From NCBI RefSeq assembly GCF_003325955.1, contig NZ_CP030929.1, forward strand, positions 992,001 to 1,056,000: 64,000 nt of DNA, read 5' to 3'. This document shows, piece after piece, positions 36,101 to 43,400 of this stretch (positions are counted from its first letter, which is position 1; each line of letters starts with the position of its first letter). The stretch comes from Aurantimicrobium sp. MWH-Uga1 (GTDB lineage Bacteria; Actinomycetota; Actinomycetes; Actinomycetales; Microbacteriaceae). Position numbers and translations under genes: made by a program. The notes beneath the pieces are model-generated. The model was not told the origin of the DNA. It saw only the letters and a list, made by a program, of their open reading frames with translations, and did not search any database.

Positions 36101-37750
36101 TTATTCTGTGATCCAGGCTGTGGCGTTGCCGGGTAGCTTGCCATCAACCAGGGGTGCACTAGTGAGTTGAACCGTGCCCGCAGGAAGAGCGATTGGCTTC
36201 TTCCCGAAGTTTGTAATGTTGTGCCAACCGTTTTCCCGCTTGAAGTGCACAACCTTGCGCTTACTAGGAACCCATTCAAGAGTTTCAGTGCTCAACAGTT
36301 GCTTTCTAAGCTTCAATGCGGCGCGGTAGAGCTTCAATGTGGAGTCCTCTTGAGTTTCTTCAAACTCAACGGAGTAACCACCGAACCACGTGGGTTGGGG
36401 CAGATGTGCACCAGCAGAACCGAATCCGAAAGAACTTCCCGTCTTTTCCCATGGCAATGGAACTCGGCAACCGTCTCGACCCTTGCGGACTCCCCCATCA
36501 CGAAGCCAGATGGGGTCTTGCAAACTGTCAGTTGGAAGGTCTGCTACCTCAAATAAACCAAGCTCTTCACCTTGGTATAAGTACGTGCTGCCGGGCAAAG
36601 CTAACAAAAGCATGGTAGCTGCACGGGCACGCGAAAGACCTAACCCGAGATCAAGTTCTGGAGTTTTCCCGCCTGAAAGTAGCCACTTTTCAAAATCAGT
36701 CTTTTTGGGAAGTCCATATCTACTGGCGTGACGAACAACATCATGGTTTGAGAGAACCCATGTAGAGGAGGATCCTGATTTTTCCGAGAGATCAAGGTTG
36801 AAGGTAATGCTCTTCTTGAATTTCTTAGCGGACCAAGGAGCGACCAGTAGATCGAAATTGAATGCTTGGCCCAACGTCTCTGGACTTGCATAGCGAGGTC
36901 GACGCTCAGCCGGAACCCAGGCCTCAGCAACAGCTACACGAGGTGGGTTGTAGGAGTTAAATATTTCACGCCATCCTCGATAAATGTCGATGACGTCATC
37001 CCTGTCAAACAAATGGTGGGAACCGTCGAGAGGGATGTGTTCAACCCCATAATTTTCGAAATGGGGGTAGGGCTCAGACATGTCCTTCTTCAGTGCATGC
37101 GCCACATCGATGCGGAATCCGTCTACACCGCGGTCAGACCAAAAACGCATGGTTTTCTTAAAGTCCTCGATGACCTCTTCGTTATCCCAGTTGAAGTCGG
37201 GTTGCTCTGGAGCAAAGAGGTGAAGGTACCACTGACCTGGAGTTCCATCGGGGTTGGTTGTTCGCGTCCATCCTCGTGGCCCAAAGTGCGAAGGCCAGTC
37301 GTTGGGAGGAAGCTCTCCATTTTCACCTTTGCCGTCGCGGAAAATATAGCGATCGCGAGCTGCAGATCCAGGTTCAGAGGCAAGAGCCTCCTGGAACCAC
37401 ACATGAAGATCAGACGAGTGGTTGGGGACGACATCAACAAAAACTCGAATATCGCGATCATGGTAGGCCTTTATCATCGCGTCGAAGTCATCAAGGTTTC
37501 CTAGTTTGGGGTCAACGTCTCGGTAATCCGCAACATCGTATCCGCCGTCTGCTAGTGCAGAAGGGTAAAAGGGGCTCAACCAGATAGCGTCAATACCGAG
37601 TTCCGCAAGGTAATCAGCTTTGGATGTAATTCCCTGAATGTCTCCGAGGCCATCTCCGTTGGAGTCCTTGAACGATCGTGGGTATACCTGGTACACCACT
37701 GCTTGACGCCACCAGTTCTCATCTCCGGCGAGGAAAACTGAATCTGACAT
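36101..37750 (-). CDS. GH13 alpha-glucosidase
   Basis: A cytoplasmic alpha-glucosidase or sucrose/oligosaccharide hydrolase of glycoside hydrolase family 13. The 549-residue product has the four conserved regions: VDVVPNHSSD, GFRIDVAHAL (nucleophile Asp215), AVAEAW (acid/base Glu276) and VLSNHDVVRH (Asp337). No signal peptide is present, so it acts on imported sugar. It shares the cassette with an ABC importer, a GH32/68-like enzyme and a LacI regulator. An operator lies 53 bp upstream with TAATAT next to it. Substrate is uncertain. Confidence 0.92.
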   Translation of the reverse strand: MSDSVFLAGDENWWRQAVVYQVYPRSFKDSNGDGLGDIQGITSKADYLAELGIDAIWLSPFYPSALADGGYDVADYRDVDPKLGNLDDFDAMIKAYHDRDIRVFVDVVPNHSSDLHVWFQEALASEPGSAARDRYIFRDGKGENGELPPNDWPSHFGPRGWTRTTNPDGTPGQWYLHLFAPEQPDFNWDNEEVIEDFKKTMRFWSDRGVDGFRIDVAHALKKDMSEPYPHFENYGVEHIPLDGSHHLFDRDDVIDIYRGWREIFNSYNPPRVAVAEAWVPAERRPRYASPETLGQAFNFDLLVAPWSAKKFKKSITFNLDLSEKSGSSSTWVLSNHDVVRHASRYGLPKKTDFEKWLLSGGKTPELDLGLGLSRARAATMLLLALPGSTYLYQGEELGLFEVADLPTDSLQDPIWLRDGGVRKGRDGCRVPLPWEKTGSSFGFGSAGAHLPQPTWFGGYSVEFEETQEDSTLKLYRAALKLRKQLLSTETLEWVPSKRKVVHFKRENGWHNITNFGKKPIALPAGTVQLTSAPLVDGKLPGNATAWITE

Positions 37751-37802
37751 ATGAACTACTTTCCATTGAAAACACGAGCAAAAACCGATGTAATAGCAAA
37801 CT

Positions 37803-37818
37803 ATCGACGCGCGTCGAT
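37803..37818. promoter_or_regulatory. LacI-type operator between the two hydrolase genes
   Basis: ATCGACGCGCGTCGAT is a perfect 16-bp palindrome with the central CG of LacI-family operators. It is shared with the sites at 42192-42218 and 43370-43385. TAATAT (37817-37822, minus strand) overlaps its edge and could be the -10 of the GH13 gene. Confidence 0.85.
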
Positions 37819-37912
37819 ATTATCGAGGATACTTGATGAAACGCATTGAATCACAATCCTTTGACACACAGTTTCGGATTTATTTTTCACCCCTGCCCAG
37901 CATAGAAAGAAA

Positions 37913-38830
37913 ATGCATATGATCTCGCGAGAACATGAATGGATTTGGGACTCGTGGTACGTCGTCGAAGATGAAACGCTCCATGCTTTTTATCTCATGG
38001 CACCAAAATCCCTCGGAAATCCAGACCTGAGACACATCAATGCGAGGGTGGGGCATTCCATTTCACACGATGGGTATTCCTGGATTCACCTTCCTGAAGC
38101 ACTTGGACCAACCCTCGGTGAAAGCTTTGACAACCAAGCCATTTGGACCGGAAGCATTGTCAAACACAACAACAATTGGCACATGTTCTATACCGGTATC
38201 AACACCAGCACTAAAGAAAGACAGCAAGCTCTCGGACACGCTGTTTCTGATGACCTGACAACGTGGAAACGAGTCAGCGACTCCCCCATACTCTCGGCTG
38301 CCGCTCCGTATGCACTTCTGGGCAATGACAGAGATGGCGCAGAGCACTTCCGTGATCCTTGGGTCTTTTTCCACGACGATTTCTGGCACATGCTCATCAC
38401 AGCAAGTGACGAAGATGGCTGGGGCACAGTGGCTCATGCAACTTCTCCGGATTTAGAAACCTGGCAGCTCAAAGAGCCACTGATTGCAGATAGTCAATTT
38501 AGACAGTGTGAAGTGACTGAAACCATCCAGATAGATGGCGAATGGTTCCTCTTTTTCTGCATGGGGCCTCGCGATGTGGAACGCCCAGGGATCGCACAAG
38601 GTTTCGGAACTTATTGCGTTCCAGCTGCAGGACCATTAGGTCCTTTCGACTTAGATCGAACAACCCTTGTTGCAGATGAAATCTATGCTGCCCGGGTGGT
38701 CGAGTTTAAGGGCGAGTGGTTACTTCTTGGCTTTGGCGACACAGGTAACCCCGGAGGATTTACCGGCGTGATCTGTGACCCGATCAAGCTCGAACGCTCA
38801 TCCGAAGGATTGATTCATCGCATAGGTTGA
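37913..38830 (+). CDS. GH32/GH68-like beta-fructosidase family protein
   Basis: A 305-residue five-bladed beta-propeller hydrolase. Residues that fit the GH32/68/43 superfamily are WDSW (13, nucleophile Asp), RDPW (147-150, stabiliser Asp148) and CEVTE (199-203, acid/base Glu). It lacks the C-terminal beta-sandwich of classical invertases and has no signal peptide, so it is likely intracellular and may cleave sucrose or a fructoside. It starts at ATG 37913 or 37919 behind a weak GAAAG. It is divergent from the GH13 gene across a LacI operator. Confidence 0.75.
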   Translation: MHMISREHEWIWDSWYVVEDETLHAFYLMAPKSLGNPDLRHINARVGHSISHDGYSWIHLPEALGPTLGESFDNQAIWTGSIVKHNNNWHMFYTGINTSTKERQQALGHAVSDDLTTWKRVSDSPILSAAAPYALLGNDRDGAEHFRDPWVFFHDDFWHMLITASDEDGWGTVAHATSPDLETWQLKEPLIADSQFRQCEVTETIQIDGEWFLFFCMGPRDVERPGIAQGFGTYCVPAAGPLGPFDLDRTTLVADEIYAARVVEFKGEWLLLGFGDTGNPGGFTGVICDPIKLERSSEGLIHRIG

Positions 38831-38839
38831 TGCCAGATG

Positions 38840-38881
38840 GAGAATGGGCCCCAGCGACTGATGTCACTGGGGCCCATTCTC
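38840..38881. terminator. Bidirectional hairpin between convergent sugar genes
   Basis: A perfect 15-bp stem (38840-38854 with 38867-38881) and a 12-base loop separate the GH32/68-like gene (plus) from the permease gene (minus). No T-tract follows on either strand. U-less hairpin terminators are known in actinobacteria. Confidence 0.7.
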
Positions 38882-38894
38882 GTGTGCACTGAAC

Positions 38895-39725
38895 TTACTT
38901 CACTGCACCTGCAGAGATACCTGAAATGATTCTCTTCTGCATGAGGAAGTAGAAAATCAGAATCGGAATGATGGATAGCAGAAGACCTGCCATGGCAAGA
39001 CCGTAGTCTGAGGTGTACTTTCCATAGAAGACGAAAGTACGCAGCGGAAGAGTCTTCTGGTCGGAATCAATCAAAACTACTGAAGGCAAGAGGAAGTCGT
39101 TCCACACCCACAAAGCGTTGATGATGGCAACCGTTGCCGTGACAGGTCCCAACATAGGGAAGATGATCTTCCTAAATGTTTTGAACGGAGAAGCACCATC
39201 AATAGCTGCGGCTTCATCAAGTTCGTAGGGGATGTTCGAAATAAACCCGTGATACAAAAAGGTGGATAACGCGACACCAAAGCCCACATAGAAGAATGCG
39301 ATGGTTATTTGGTTTCCGGGAAGGTTCAAGCCGCGCTCTCCGAAAAGACCAACGAATGGAATCATCAGTGCTTGGAAGGGCACAATCATCGATGCCACCA
39401 GAACGAGGAAAGTGATCGCAGAAAACTTAGTCTTTGAGCGTGAAAGGTAATAGGCCAACATCGACGAGGTGATGATGATGGCAATAACACTGATGATTGT
39501 AATGATCAATGAGTTGGTTAGAGCTTGCCAGTAGCCCATCTTCTTGATGGCATCAGTGAAGTTTTCCCACTGCCACTCAACTGGAAGAGAGAGAGGGTCA
39601 TTGAGTACCGCACGCTTTTCCTTTGCGGAGTTAAGAACCACCAAGAGGAAGGGGAATGCATAAATTACAGCCAGCACACTGGCGAAGATGAAGAAAAAGA
39701 TATTAATTCGTTTTGCGCGTTTCAT
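38895..39725 (-). CDS. Carbohydrate ABC transporter permease (MalG/CUT1 type)
   Basis: The second inner-membrane subunit of a CUT1 sugar importer. The 276-residue protein has six hydrophobic segments and the EAA loop GFISNIPYELDEAAAIDGASPFKTFRKIIFPM-type region (YELDEAAAIDGAS), which docks the ATPase. Its ATG overlaps the upstream permease stop by 4 bases. No ATPase is encoded in the cassette; a shared MsiK/UgpC-like ATPase elsewhere is expected. Confidence 0.93.
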   Translation of the reverse strand: MKRAKRINIFFFIFASVLAVIYAFPFLLVVLNSAKEKRAVLNDPLSLPVEWQWENFTDAIKKMGYWQALTNSLIITIISVIAIIITSSMLAYYLSRSKTKFSAITFLVLVASMIVPFQALMIPFVGLFGERGLNLPGNQITIAFFYVGFGVALSTFLYHGFISNIPYELDEAAAIDGASPFKTFRKIIFPMLGPVTATVAIINALWVWNDFLLPSVVLIDSDQKTLPLRTFVFYGKYTSDYGLAMAGLLLSIIPILIFYFLMQKRIISGISAGAVK

Positions 39726-40600
39726 CGCTGGACCTCCATCCTCTTAGAAATGACGACTTGTGTGAGAGCGGCAATCGCGATGACAACGAACATGATGATT
39801 GCTTGGGACTGCCCAGCAGTGAAGTTTCCGTAGCCGAAAGCTTCACGGAACACATGAAGCGAGATCAGCTCTGTGGTTCGGTATGGTCCGCCACCGGTCA
39901 ACGCAAGGTTGAGGTCATATGCCATAAATGCGTTACGGATGGTGAGGAACAGCGAGATGGTGAAGGCCTGAGCCATCAGGGGAAGCTTGATGTAATACAA
40001 GGTCTGCGCGTTGCTTGCTCCATCAATAAAGGATGCCTCAAGAACATCTTTTTCGATGCTCATCAACGCTGTGACGTAAATGATCATCATGTAACCGGAC
40101 ATCTGCCACACGGTCACAATGACCATCGCCCAAAATGCTGTGGTTGTATCCAGTAGCCAGTTCTTTTCAAAAATGGGAATACCAGATGCTTTGGCCATAA
40201 CTGGAAGGGCTTGACCGAAAATAAATTGCCAAATCAAACCGAGGATAACTCCACCGATAAGGTTTGGCACAAAGAATGTGGTGCGCAGGACGTTGACACC
40301 GCGCAGAGGAATTGTCACCAGCAGAGCAAGACCGAAAGCTACGACGTTAACAAGAACGAGGGAAGCAGCCACATAGGCAATAGTCAAGCTGAGGGACGCC
40401 CAGAATGATTCGTTTTGGAAGGACTGGATGTAGTTGTCGAAACCGACGAACTTCGTGACATCGAAGCCGTTCCAGTCAGTGAAGCTGAAGTAAAGTCCGC
40501 GAGTGAAAGGGACTACAAGTACGAGGGTGAAGATGGCCAGCGGGATCAGTGCAAACACTGCAAAACGCTTGATTTCTTCTGTACGTCTTCTCATCTTCAT
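39722..40600 (-). CDS. Carbohydrate ABC transporter permease (MalF/CUT1 type)
   Basis: The first permease subunit. The 292-residue protein has six hydrophobic segments and the EAA loop EKDVLEASFIDGASNAQTLY. It lacks the large periplasmic loop of E. coli MalF, like most Gram-positive CUT1 permeases. It follows the binding-protein gene after a 101-base spacer that holds two stem-loops, probably lowering permease expression relative to the binding protein. Confidence 0.93.
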   Translation of the reverse strand: MKMRRRTEEIKRFAVFALIPLAIFTLVLVVPFTRGLYFSFTDWNGFDVTKFVGFDNYIQSFQNESFWASLSLTIAYVAASLVLVNVVAFGLALLVTIPLRGVNVLRTTFFVPNLIGGVILGLIWQFIFGQALPVMAKASGIPIFEKNWLLDTTTAFWAMVIVTVWQMSGYMMIIYVTALMSIEKDVLEASFIDGASNAQTLYYIKLPLMAQAFTISLFLTIRNAFMAYDLNLALTGGGPYRTTELISLHVFREAFGYGNFTAGQSQAIIMFVVIAIAALTQVVISKRMEVQR

Positions 40601-40619
40601 TGACCTTAGCTGTGAGGGC

Positions 40620-40653
40620 GAGTTGCCCGGGGCCCTAAGGCCCCGGGCAACTC
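40620..40653 (-). other. Strong intercistronic stem-loop before the permease genes
   Basis: Arms GAGTTGCCCGGGGCC (40620-40634) and its exact complement (40639-40653) form a 15-bp GC-rich stem with a 4-base loop. It lies 19 bases before the permease ATG and has no T-tract. It probably stabilises the binding-protein message or attenuates read-through. Confidence 0.65.
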
Positions 40654-40670
40654 TTTTACCACTGTTGTTA

Positions 40671-40689
40671 GATTAGGGGATTCCTAATC
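40671..40689 (-). other. Second intercistronic stem-loop
   Basis: GATTAGG (40671-40677) pairs with CCTAATC (40683-40689), a 7-bp stem with a 5-base loop, 12 bases after the binding-protein stop. Confidence 0.55.
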
Positions 40690-40701
40690 AGAGAAGAAGT
40701 G

Positions 40702-42030
40702 TTACTTCTTCCAGGCTGCTTCGAGCTCTGCAGCGAATGCAGCGCGGTCGATCTGGCCATCGTAGTACTTCTGAGCTGCAGCACCGTATGCGTCCTGCAG
40801 ACCAGCTGGGTAAGCGCTGTTGACCCACTGCAGAGTCTTACCTGCAGCGATGTACTTAGCGATTTCCTGTGCCATGTAAGTAGCTGGCTCAACTTCGAAG
40901 CCCTCGTAAACGGGGATGAAGTTCATGCCGTCCTTCTCAACTGGACCAGCCCAGAATGCCTGACCCTCAGGAGTGGTGAGGAACCAGGTCAGTACAGCAA
41001 TAGCGGACTTCTGCTGCGCTTCGGTGGACTGCTCGGTGTCGATCATGATGTAGAAAGGAACACCAACGGAGATGTTCTCGTTCGCAGCCGAACCAGCGTT
41101 GTCGTTGATTGGCAAAGGCATGATGCCGAATTCACCATCAGGAGTGGTGGTGAGGAGGTTTGGCTCTGCCCAGTTACCCATGAACCAGAAAGCGGTCTGA
41201 CCGGTTGCAAGGTTCTCAACAGCGACATCGTAGTCAGAGTCAGCGATGGTTGCGGTGTCAATGGTGTTTGCCTTCAGAAGATCGAAGGTGTCCAGCCAGT
41301 TGATGAATGCAGGGTCATCCATGAGTGACTTACCACCAGCGGTGAGCTCGTCAAGAACAGCAAGCTGTCCTTCAGCGGTCTCAGCTGCGTTTGCGTGGTA
41401 AACGTTGGTGAGGTGAGCACCCAGTGACCACCACAGACCGGAGAAGTGCATTGGCGAAACACCAGTTGCTTCAACAGCTGCGAATGCGTTAGCAAGGTCA
41501 GAGCGGGTCTTGATTGCTGCGGGGTCTACACCAGCTGCGTCAAGAACTGCCTTGTTGTAGAGAAGACCGAAAGCTTCAGCAGTAACGGGGATACCGACCT
41601 GCTTGCCATCGATGTTTGCTACGTCAAGGGTTCCAGGAGCTGCGAGCTCAGCCAGAGGCTGACCGGTCCAGTCCATAACCTTGTCTGCCATGTCAGGAAG
41701 TTCCTGAAGAGCAGTCATGATGGTTGGTGCTTCACCAGCTTCGTACATGGTGGTGACGGTCTGGAGGAATGGCTGGTCAGGAGACTCAACGATGGTTACG
41801 GTGGTGCAATCGGTGTTAGTTGCGTTGTAGGTGTCGATTGCGTTGGTGAACTGGTCCTGGATCTCAACCTTGATGGTTCCAAGCCATGTGATGTCGGTTA
41901 CTTCCTTGCAGTCCGCAAAGTTTGGGTTGCTGGAATCGCTTGTTGCACATCCGCTCAGCATGAGGGAGGCGGCAACAGCAGTAACAGCAATACCGGCAAC
42001 GGCTGCTTTCTTACGGCTAAAAACTGCCAT
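40702..42030 (-). CDS. Sugar-binding lipoprotein of a CUT1 ABC transporter
   Basis: A 442-residue extracellular solute-binding protein, family 1. The N-terminus is a lipoprotein signal with lipobox LSGC near residue 28. The mature part begins DITWLGTIKVEIQDQF and has the usual two-lobe pattern, with aromatic residues such as WWSLGAHL and FWFMGNWAEPN that stack on sugars. It is the first gene of the transporter operon, behind two LacI operators and a 160-base leader. GGA precedes the ATG. The ligand is probably a glucose/fructose oligosaccharide, by context. Confidence 0.92.
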   Translation of the reverse strand: MAVFSRKKAAVAGIAVTAVAASLMLSGCATSDSSNPNFADCKEVTDITWLGTIKVEIQDQFTNAIDTYNATNTDCTTVTIVESPDQPFLQTVTTMYEAGEAPTIMTALQELPDMADKVMDWTGQPLAELAAPGTLDVANIDGKQVGIPVTAEAFGLLYNKAVLDAAGVDPAAIKTRSDLANAFAAVEATGVSPMHFSGLWWSLGAHLTNVYHANAAETAEGQLAVLDELTAGGKSLMDDPAFINWLDTFDLLKANTIDTATIADSDYDVAVENLATGQTAFWFMGNWAEPNLLTTTPDGEFGIMPLPINDNAGSAANENISVGVPFYIMIDTEQSTEAQQKSAIAVLTWFLTTPEGQAFWAGPVEKDGMNFIPVYEGFEVEPATYMAQEIAKYIAAGKTLQWVNSAYPAGLQDAYGAAAQKYYDGQIDRAAFAAELEAAWKK

Positions 42031-42191
42031 AGTTTTTTCCTTTCGTAGCGAAGGGGTTTACGGCCTCAATCCCCCGAAGGGTTTCTCTCGCTTTCACGAG
42101 TGGTGAGTAAGACCGTGTACTTTCCTTCTTCTGTGATTACCTATCTCATTGGTGGCCTTGCGGTCACGCAACATCATTGGTGCTTCTAGGT

Positions 42192-42218
42192 TCGACGCGC
42201 GTCGTCGACGCGCGTCGA
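42192..42218. promoter_or_regulatory. Tandem LacI-type operators of the ABC transporter operon
   Basis: Two copies of CGACGCGCGTCG (42193-42204 and 42206-42217) lie head to tail with centres 13 bp apart. They are too close for two dimers on the same face, so they may compete or bind on different faces. They lie about 160 bp before the binding-protein start. The rest of the 42031-42307 spacer holds an AT-rich hairpin after lacI and no gene I can see. Confidence 0.82.
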
Positions 42219-42307
42219 TAAAGACAAATCTATCGCGTCTTGCTGAGCTCTGTCTACAAATTTTGGGCAATTTCTTGATTTGTAACCAAAATGTGATTCT
42301 GCGGTTG

Positions 42308-43348
42308 TCAGCGAGAAGGCGAAGCCGTGCTTCCGCGATCAACAAAGTGGGGGGCAGACAAGTGTTGAAGAACTGATTTGGTATCCCCGTTCAGACGTGC
42401 AACTAAATACTGTCCGGCCATTCGGCCTAAATCCTTACCCTCCACACCAATGGTGCTTTGAGCAGGAACGGTGAGGTTTGCAGCAATTTCCGAAAGACCC
42501 AGAGACATGATGGACATGTCGCGAGGAATCTCGAAGCCAGCAGTCGCGATCACCTCGAGCGCACCAATCATGGCTGGTTCGTTAAAGCCAATAACTGCCG
42601 TCACTTCTGGGTGTTCTTCGAGGAGTTCTGTCATCGCTGCACGACCAGATCGAATCGTCGCTGGCATGTGCTTCATGTGCATGTTGATACCAGCCCGTCG
42701 AGCTTCTTCAGTCAAACCTGACTCTGTTCTGACTGCAGGACCATATCCAGCAGCCACCAACTCATCACCAATACCAATGAAACCGATGTGCTTATGCCCC
42801 AGATCCCCCAGGTGTCTGATTGCCATGGGTCCCCACTGTGAAAAGTCAGCGTCTACGTAGGTCAAATTATCTGAATGATCTGTTCTACCGATGAGGCAAA
42901 AAGGCATTCCTGCCTGCTCCAGCACGTCAACGCGAGGGTCATCGGCGCGGACCTCCATCAGGAGAACACCCTCAACAAGTCCCTGATTGACAATCTTCGT
43001 CAGAGAATCAATGTCTTCCACCGCATTGGGCCACAGCAGAAGTTGATAACCCTCTTCAGAAACCGCCTCATTAGCAGCTTGAACATATTCGAAGTCAGTC
43101 TCATTAAATCCACGCTCACCGACGGGAAAGAGCAAAGCAAGAATTCCAGATTTTTTTCCTGCGAGCGCCTGAGCCATGGCGTTGGGAACATAACCGAGTT
43201 CTTCCATCGCGGCAAAAATGCGTTCTCTCGTTTGCTCACCGATGGGCCTGACACCAGTCAGCGCGTAACTCACAGTGCTCTCCGAAACACCAGCTAGACG
43301 CGCAACGTCTGCACGGGTTGCCTGCTTTGGCTTGACGGGTGTTGACAT
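42308..43348 (-). CDS. LacI family transcriptional repressor of the sugar cassette
   Basis: A 346-residue regulator with an N-terminal helix-turn-helix and hinge (RADVARLAGVSESTVSYAL ... ELGYVPNAMAQALAG) and a periplasmic-binding-protein-like effector domain. Operators of one pattern (CGACGCGCGTCG) occur before the hydrolases, the transporter and this gene itself, so it probably represses the cassette and itself until sugar is present. TATGCT at -12 to -7 suggests a leaderless message. A perfect 14-bp palindrome covers the start codon. Confidence 0.93.
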   Translation of the reverse strand: MSTPVKPKQATRADVARLAGVSESTVSYALTGVRPIGEQTRERIFAAMEELGYVPNAMAQALAGKKSGILALLFPVGERGFNETDFEYVQAANEAVSEEGYQLLLWPNAVEDIDSLTKIVNQGLVEGVLLMEVRADDPRVDVLEQAGMPFCLIGRTDHSDNLTYVDADFSQWGPMAIRHLGDLGHKHIGFIGIGDELVAAGYGPAVRTESGLTEEARRAGINMHMKHMPATIRSGRAAMTELLEEHPEVTAVIGFNEPAMIGALEVIATAGFEIPRDMSIMSLGLSEIAANLTVPAQSTIGVEGKDLGRMAGQYLVARLNGDTKSVLQHLSAPHFVDRGSTASPSR

Positions 43349-43354
43349 GTCAAC
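43341..43354. promoter_or_regulatory. Perfect palindrome over the lacI-type start codon
   Basis: GTTGACATGTCAAC is a 14-bp perfect palindrome whose centre contains the ATG (43348-43346). If the message is leaderless it spans the transcription start. It is different from the CGACGCGCGTCG operator. Confidence 0.5.
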
Positions 43355-43360
43355 AGCATA
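43355..43360 (-). promoter_or_regulatory. -10 element of the lacI-type gene
   Basis: TATGCT at -12 to -7 of ATG 43348. The operator at 43370-43385 covers about -22 to -37, the -35 region. Confidence 0.6.
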
Positions 43361-43369
43361 AACCTTGTC

Positions 43370-43385
43370 GTCGACACGCGTCGAC
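43370..43385. promoter_or_regulatory. LacI-type operator for autoregulation
   Basis: GTCGACACGCGTCGAC matches the other cassette operators except for one central base (CGACACGCGTCG). It lies in the -35 region of the regulator gene, just past the rnj stop at 43401. Confidence 0.75.
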
Positions 43386-43400
43386 TACTTATTCGATGAA

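Noticed and set aside
36866..37504. 212-codon open frame antisense to the GH13 gene
   Set aside because: All four GH13 catalytic regions lie on the other strand; this frame looks like reverse-complement noise.
41446..42048. 200-codon open frame antisense to the sugar-binding protein
   Set aside because: Cys- and Ser-rich shadow of a well-supported gene with no ribosome site or family resemblance.
42260..42292. AT-rich hairpin after the lacI-type gene as a terminator
   Set aside because: Seven A-T-rich pairs with a 19-base loop are unlikely to be stable.
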